A DNA stretch of 64,000 nucleotides from DAINBT01 sp036732785 (lineage in GTDB: Bacteria > Planctomycetota > Phycisphaerae > Sedimentisphaerales > SM23-30): contig CAZICK010000001.1 of the NCBI GenBank assembly GCA_964537505.1, forward strand, positions 1 through 64,000. Direction: 5' to 3'. The notes under the pieces are model-generated. The model was given only the letters and a program-made list of their open reading frames with translations. It was not told the origin of the DNA and searched no databases. Both the position numbers and the translations under genes were made by a program. Below, one piece after another: positions 61,490-64,000 of this stretch (position 1 is the first letter of the stretch; every line of letters starts with the position of its first letter).

Positions 61490-64000
61490 GTGCATAAAAG
61501 GCGCAAGAAGCGGTTTTTTGTCAAAGCGACTATTTTATTAGTGCTGGCAGGTGGTGTTATGGTTGGGTGGGGGCCGAGCCTGGTCAAAAGTGAGGCGTTT
61601 GGCCAAATATATCAGTACATTATCTATGACCGTATTTTGCTGCCTGTTTATTTGACGCTGACGACGCCGGAGGAGAACATCCGCACAACCAGGCTGCCTG
61701 TTTATGAGCTTCAGATCAAGGGGAAATATATCGACGAGCTCAATGCCGATATTACCGTTCCGGAGCCGTCGGCCGAGGCGGGACGGCCTTTGGACGATGG
61801 TCCGATTAATAAGTTGCCGCCCTCGTGCATGGAGTATAAGCCGGCGGTGTTTCGACATAATGGTCTGCGATACAGGGTTCAGGTACGTTATCGTGGAGAT
61901 AATTATTGCCATTTTCTGGGGCCTGCGAAATCGTGGCGTGTCAAGTTCAAGAAGAGCGACCGCTTTGAGAATCAGCGATTGATCAATCTGATCAATCCCA
62001 AGCGAAAAACGATGACGACCTCGCATCTGGGTTACGCGCTGGCAGAGAAGATCGGTCTGCTGGCGCCGCGATCTCATTTGGCGCATTTTGTCGTTAACCG
62101 GGCATACGAAGGCGTTTCACTGTTTGTCGAACAGATTGACGAGTATTTTATGATTAACCACGGCCTGGCTGAAGGCAATATTTACTATGGCGAGCAGAGA
62201 GGGATATGGCAGGACCCGAACTTGTGGGACAGGCGTGTCATCAGTGCGGAAAACCCGGATAAGAACAGTCCGGATGAGTTGGAGAGGTTTCTGCGTACAA
62301 TACAGCTTGAGAGCGATGAGGATTTCAAGCGGGGGATCGGTAAGATTCTCGATGTGGATTACTGGATGAGTGTTTTTTCGCATTCGCTTCTGACGGCTGA
62401 TTTTCACCGGGATAATTTTCATAATCACAAGTATTATTATGATCCCACATGCGGTTTGTTCCGAACGATTATCTGGGATCCTTCCGGTTATGGGTGGTCG
62501 CAGGAGAACTGCGCTGCGACATCAGATATAAAACTGAATATGGCGTCCAATACTCTGAGCGGAAGGATGCTACAAATTCCTGAGTTTGCGGAACGAAAGA
62601 ATATTCGTCTTTATGAGTTGTTGAGCGGCGTTTGTTCTCTGAAGGAACGGTTGGCGTATTATGACGAACTGTATAAGTTGATTAAGGAGGATGTGTATTG
62701 TGATATGCGTAAAGATTATAACTACGGCGCACCTGTTCGGCTATACAGCAATCGGGCGTTCGAGGAAAAGATGCGTCATCAGCGGGAATGGATTTGCGTA
62801 CATACGGAGGAGCTGCTGCGTCAACTGGATATTTCGGATTGTCTAATCTGTCCGGATAAGGCGTTTGAGCCGCATCCGGTTGGTAATACGGGTGAAAAGG
62901 CGGTTGCCTCTTATTTGTTTTTTAACAGCGGTGAATGCGGTGTTCGATTGTCAGCCGTTCGTTTGTACCCAACGGTTATGGGAGATCGAGGTGACGATTT
63001 ACAGATGGGCTCGAAGTCGGATGAGCCACGACAAGGTAAAGTCGCAGACTCGAACGCGATTGGTATAATGCCGGCCGAGGGGGTATCGGAAGGTGTTTGC
63101 CGGCAATATTGTCTTTATTACGACAGCAACAATAATCAGCGGATCGACGCGGCGGATATGCTGCTGGATACTGCCAGCTGGGCGGAAGGCGGGGAGTCGA
63201 TTTTGTTTTCTTTTGATCAGCCGCTGCTGCCGGGGCGCAAGAAAGTGCCATCACCAGACACGTTTATAAACAGGAACCGTTATCTGCCCTATAACCTGGT
63301 CCATCAGTATGCCTGTCACCGGTTGATGGTTTCTGTTTCGGGTAATCAAGGGCAGGTGTCGTCTGGAAATGTTCCGGGTGATTATTTTCGTCCCCTTGGC
63401 GGGAACGATATCAAGGCGGAAATCGCGGTGACGGGGCGTGATGTCGCGGTTAAGGCGTCGGCAGCGGGGCCGGGGGAGTATGTGAAAGGCGCTTTGCCTT
63501 TCGATGTCGAGGCTGAGTCTCGAATCACGGGGACGGTTGTCTGGGGGCCGGGCGTTCATCAGGTTGACGAAGATATGATATTGCCGCGGACGACCCAGCT
63601 TATTATCAAGCCCGGGAGTACGGTGCAATTCGGGCCGGGCGCGTCGTTGCTCTGTTATGGTCCGGTGCTGGCGGAAGGTTCGGCGCAAGACCCTATTATT
63701 GTCTGCGCGGCTCAACAGGATAAGCCCTGGGGAGTGTTTGCGTTGCAGGGTAAGGGTGCGAGTGATAGTCGATTCGTTCATTGCCGTTTCAGCCAGGGTC
63801 GCGATGACTGGCTGGATAACGTATTTTATTCCGGGATGCTCTGTGCCTATAACTGTGATGTGACAATTGAGAATTGTCTTATCACCAAGGCATACGGCGA
63901 TGACGGCGTTAATTTCAAATTCTCGGACAACGGTTCGGTTCGGCAGACGGTTTTTCGCGACAATAGCGCCGATGCTCTTGACCTGGATTTTTCCGACTGC
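61490..64000 (+). CDS. CotH-kinase family protein with beta-helix domain, partial at window end
   Basis: The frame is open from GTG 61490 (AAAGG eight bases upstream) to the end of the window, 837 codons without a stop; the C-terminus is missing. A signal-anchor helix (FFVKATILLVLAGGVMVGW) is followed by a CotH-like kinase domain (about 60-380) with RVQVRYRGDNY, KSWRVKFKKSD, SLFVEQIDEYF, and the catalytic-type stretch TADFHRDNFHNH then IIWDPSGYG. A middle region (about 400-660) precedes a right-handed beta-helix with TQLIIKPGSTVQFGPGASL. CotH kinases phosphorylate secreted proteins. It is predicted outside the cytoplasm. Confidence 0.85.
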   Translation, partial: MHKRRKKRFFVKATILLVLAGGVMVGWGPSLVKSEAFGQIYQYIIYDRILLPVYLTLTTPEENIRTTRLPVYELQIKGKYIDELNADITVPEPSAEAGRPLDDGPINKLPPSCMEYKPAVFRHNGLRYRVQVRYRGDNYCHFLGPAKSWRVKFKKSDRFENQRLINLINPKRKTMTTSHLGYALAEKIGLLAPRSHLAHFVVNRAYEGVSLFVEQIDEYFMINHGLAEGNIYYGEQRGIWQDPNLWDRRVISAENPDKNSPDELERFLRTIQLESDEDFKRGIGKILDVDYWMSVFSHSLLTADFHRDNFHNHKYYYDPTCGLFRTIIWDPSGYGWSQENCAATSDIKLNMASNTLSGRMLQIPEFAERKNIRLYELLSGVCSLKERLAYYDELYKLIKEDVYCDMRKDYNYGAPVRLYSNRAFEEKMRHQREWICVHTEELLRQLDISDCLICPDKAFEPHPVGNTGEKAVASYLFFNSGECGVRLSAVRLYPTVMGDRGDDLQMGSKSDEPRQGKVADSNAIGIMPAEGVSEGVCRQYCLYYDSNNNQRIDAADMLLDTASWAEGGESILFSFDQPLLPGRKKVPSPDTFINRNRYLPYNLVHQYACHRLMVSVSGNQGQVSSGNVPGDYFRPLGGNDIKAEIAVTGRDVAVKASAAGPGEYVKGALPFDVEAESRITGTVVWGPGVHQVDEDMILPRTTQLIIKPGSTVQFGPGASLLCYGPVLAEGSAQDPIIVCAAQQDKPWGVFALQGKGASDSRFVHCRFSQGRDDWLDNVFYSGMLCAYNCDVTIENCLITKAYGDDGVNFKFSDNGSVRQTVFRDNSADALDLDFSDC

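Overview
The window looks like chromosomal DNA of a planctomycete, most likely class Phycisphaerae. This is inferred from gene content, not from a marker gene. The clues are PEP-CTERM exported proteins, a twin-arginine Gfo/Idh/MocA oxidoreductase, a large LamG/Calx-beta/esterase protein with a dockerin-like Asp-rich segment, a CotH-kinase/beta-helix protein, and complete type IV pilus and type II secretion operons. The membrane-bound formate dehydrogenase points to anaerobic or microaerobic respiration. No rRNA, tRNA or CRISPR array was recognised.

Layout. 1-3.3 kb: end of a glycosyltransferase, a hexapeptide acyltransferase, a Gfo/Idh/MocA oxidoreductase and a small lipopolysaccharide-kinase-like protein (cell-surface glycan theme). 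3.6-5.8 kb: two PEP-CTERM proteins behind a long structured leader. 5.9-9.3 kb: valS and a bifunctional-nuclease-family gene. 9.4-19.7 kb (minus strand): ten-gene type IV pilus operon pilM-N-O-P(like)-B-T-C plus three prepilin-like proteins, without a secretin. 20-25.6 kb: accessory zone with gene debris, a 1110-residue LamG/esterase protein carrying a duplicated LamG module, an IS1595-type insertion sequence, and a beheaded cysteine-desulfurase/DUF3343 gene. 25.8-32.8 kb: formate dehydrogenase genes (fdhE, a Cys-type catalytic subunit, a lipoprotein thiol peroxidase, the Fe-S subunit, and a HybB/NrfD-like membrane subunit). 33-39.4 kb: a STAS protein, then a six-gene sulfate-activation operon (ribbon-helix-helix protein, TlpA-CARDB protein, DUF2061, phosphodiesterase, CysD, CysN). 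39.5-42.2 kb: cytidylate-kinase-like gene, a broken thioredoxin-like gene, a CPBP protease. 42.4-53.5 kb: type II secretion operon gspC-D-E-F-G-I-J-K-L-M. 53.5-58.7 kb: repeat-rich accessory zone with a motif array, a perfect 83-bp palindrome, an unrecognised three-gene cassette (unknown protein, HExxH metallopeptidase-like protein, dCTP-deaminase-fold protein), a DUF202 gene, a transposase remnant and a 19-bp tandem repeat. 58.7-64 kb: typA/bipA, a nitroreductase, and a CotH-family gene that runs off the end.

How the parts fit. The pilus and secretion operons both assemble pseudopilins on GspE/GspF-type motors. Candidate cargo includes the LamG/esterase, PEP-CTERM and CotH proteins, although no direct link is visible. 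The formate dehydrogenase carries Cys where many homologues carry selenocysteine. It sits beside a truncated gene of a family tied to selenium handling, so loss of selenium use is a testable idea. The best candidate for an undescribed system is the three-gene cassette at 54.5-57.1 kb.
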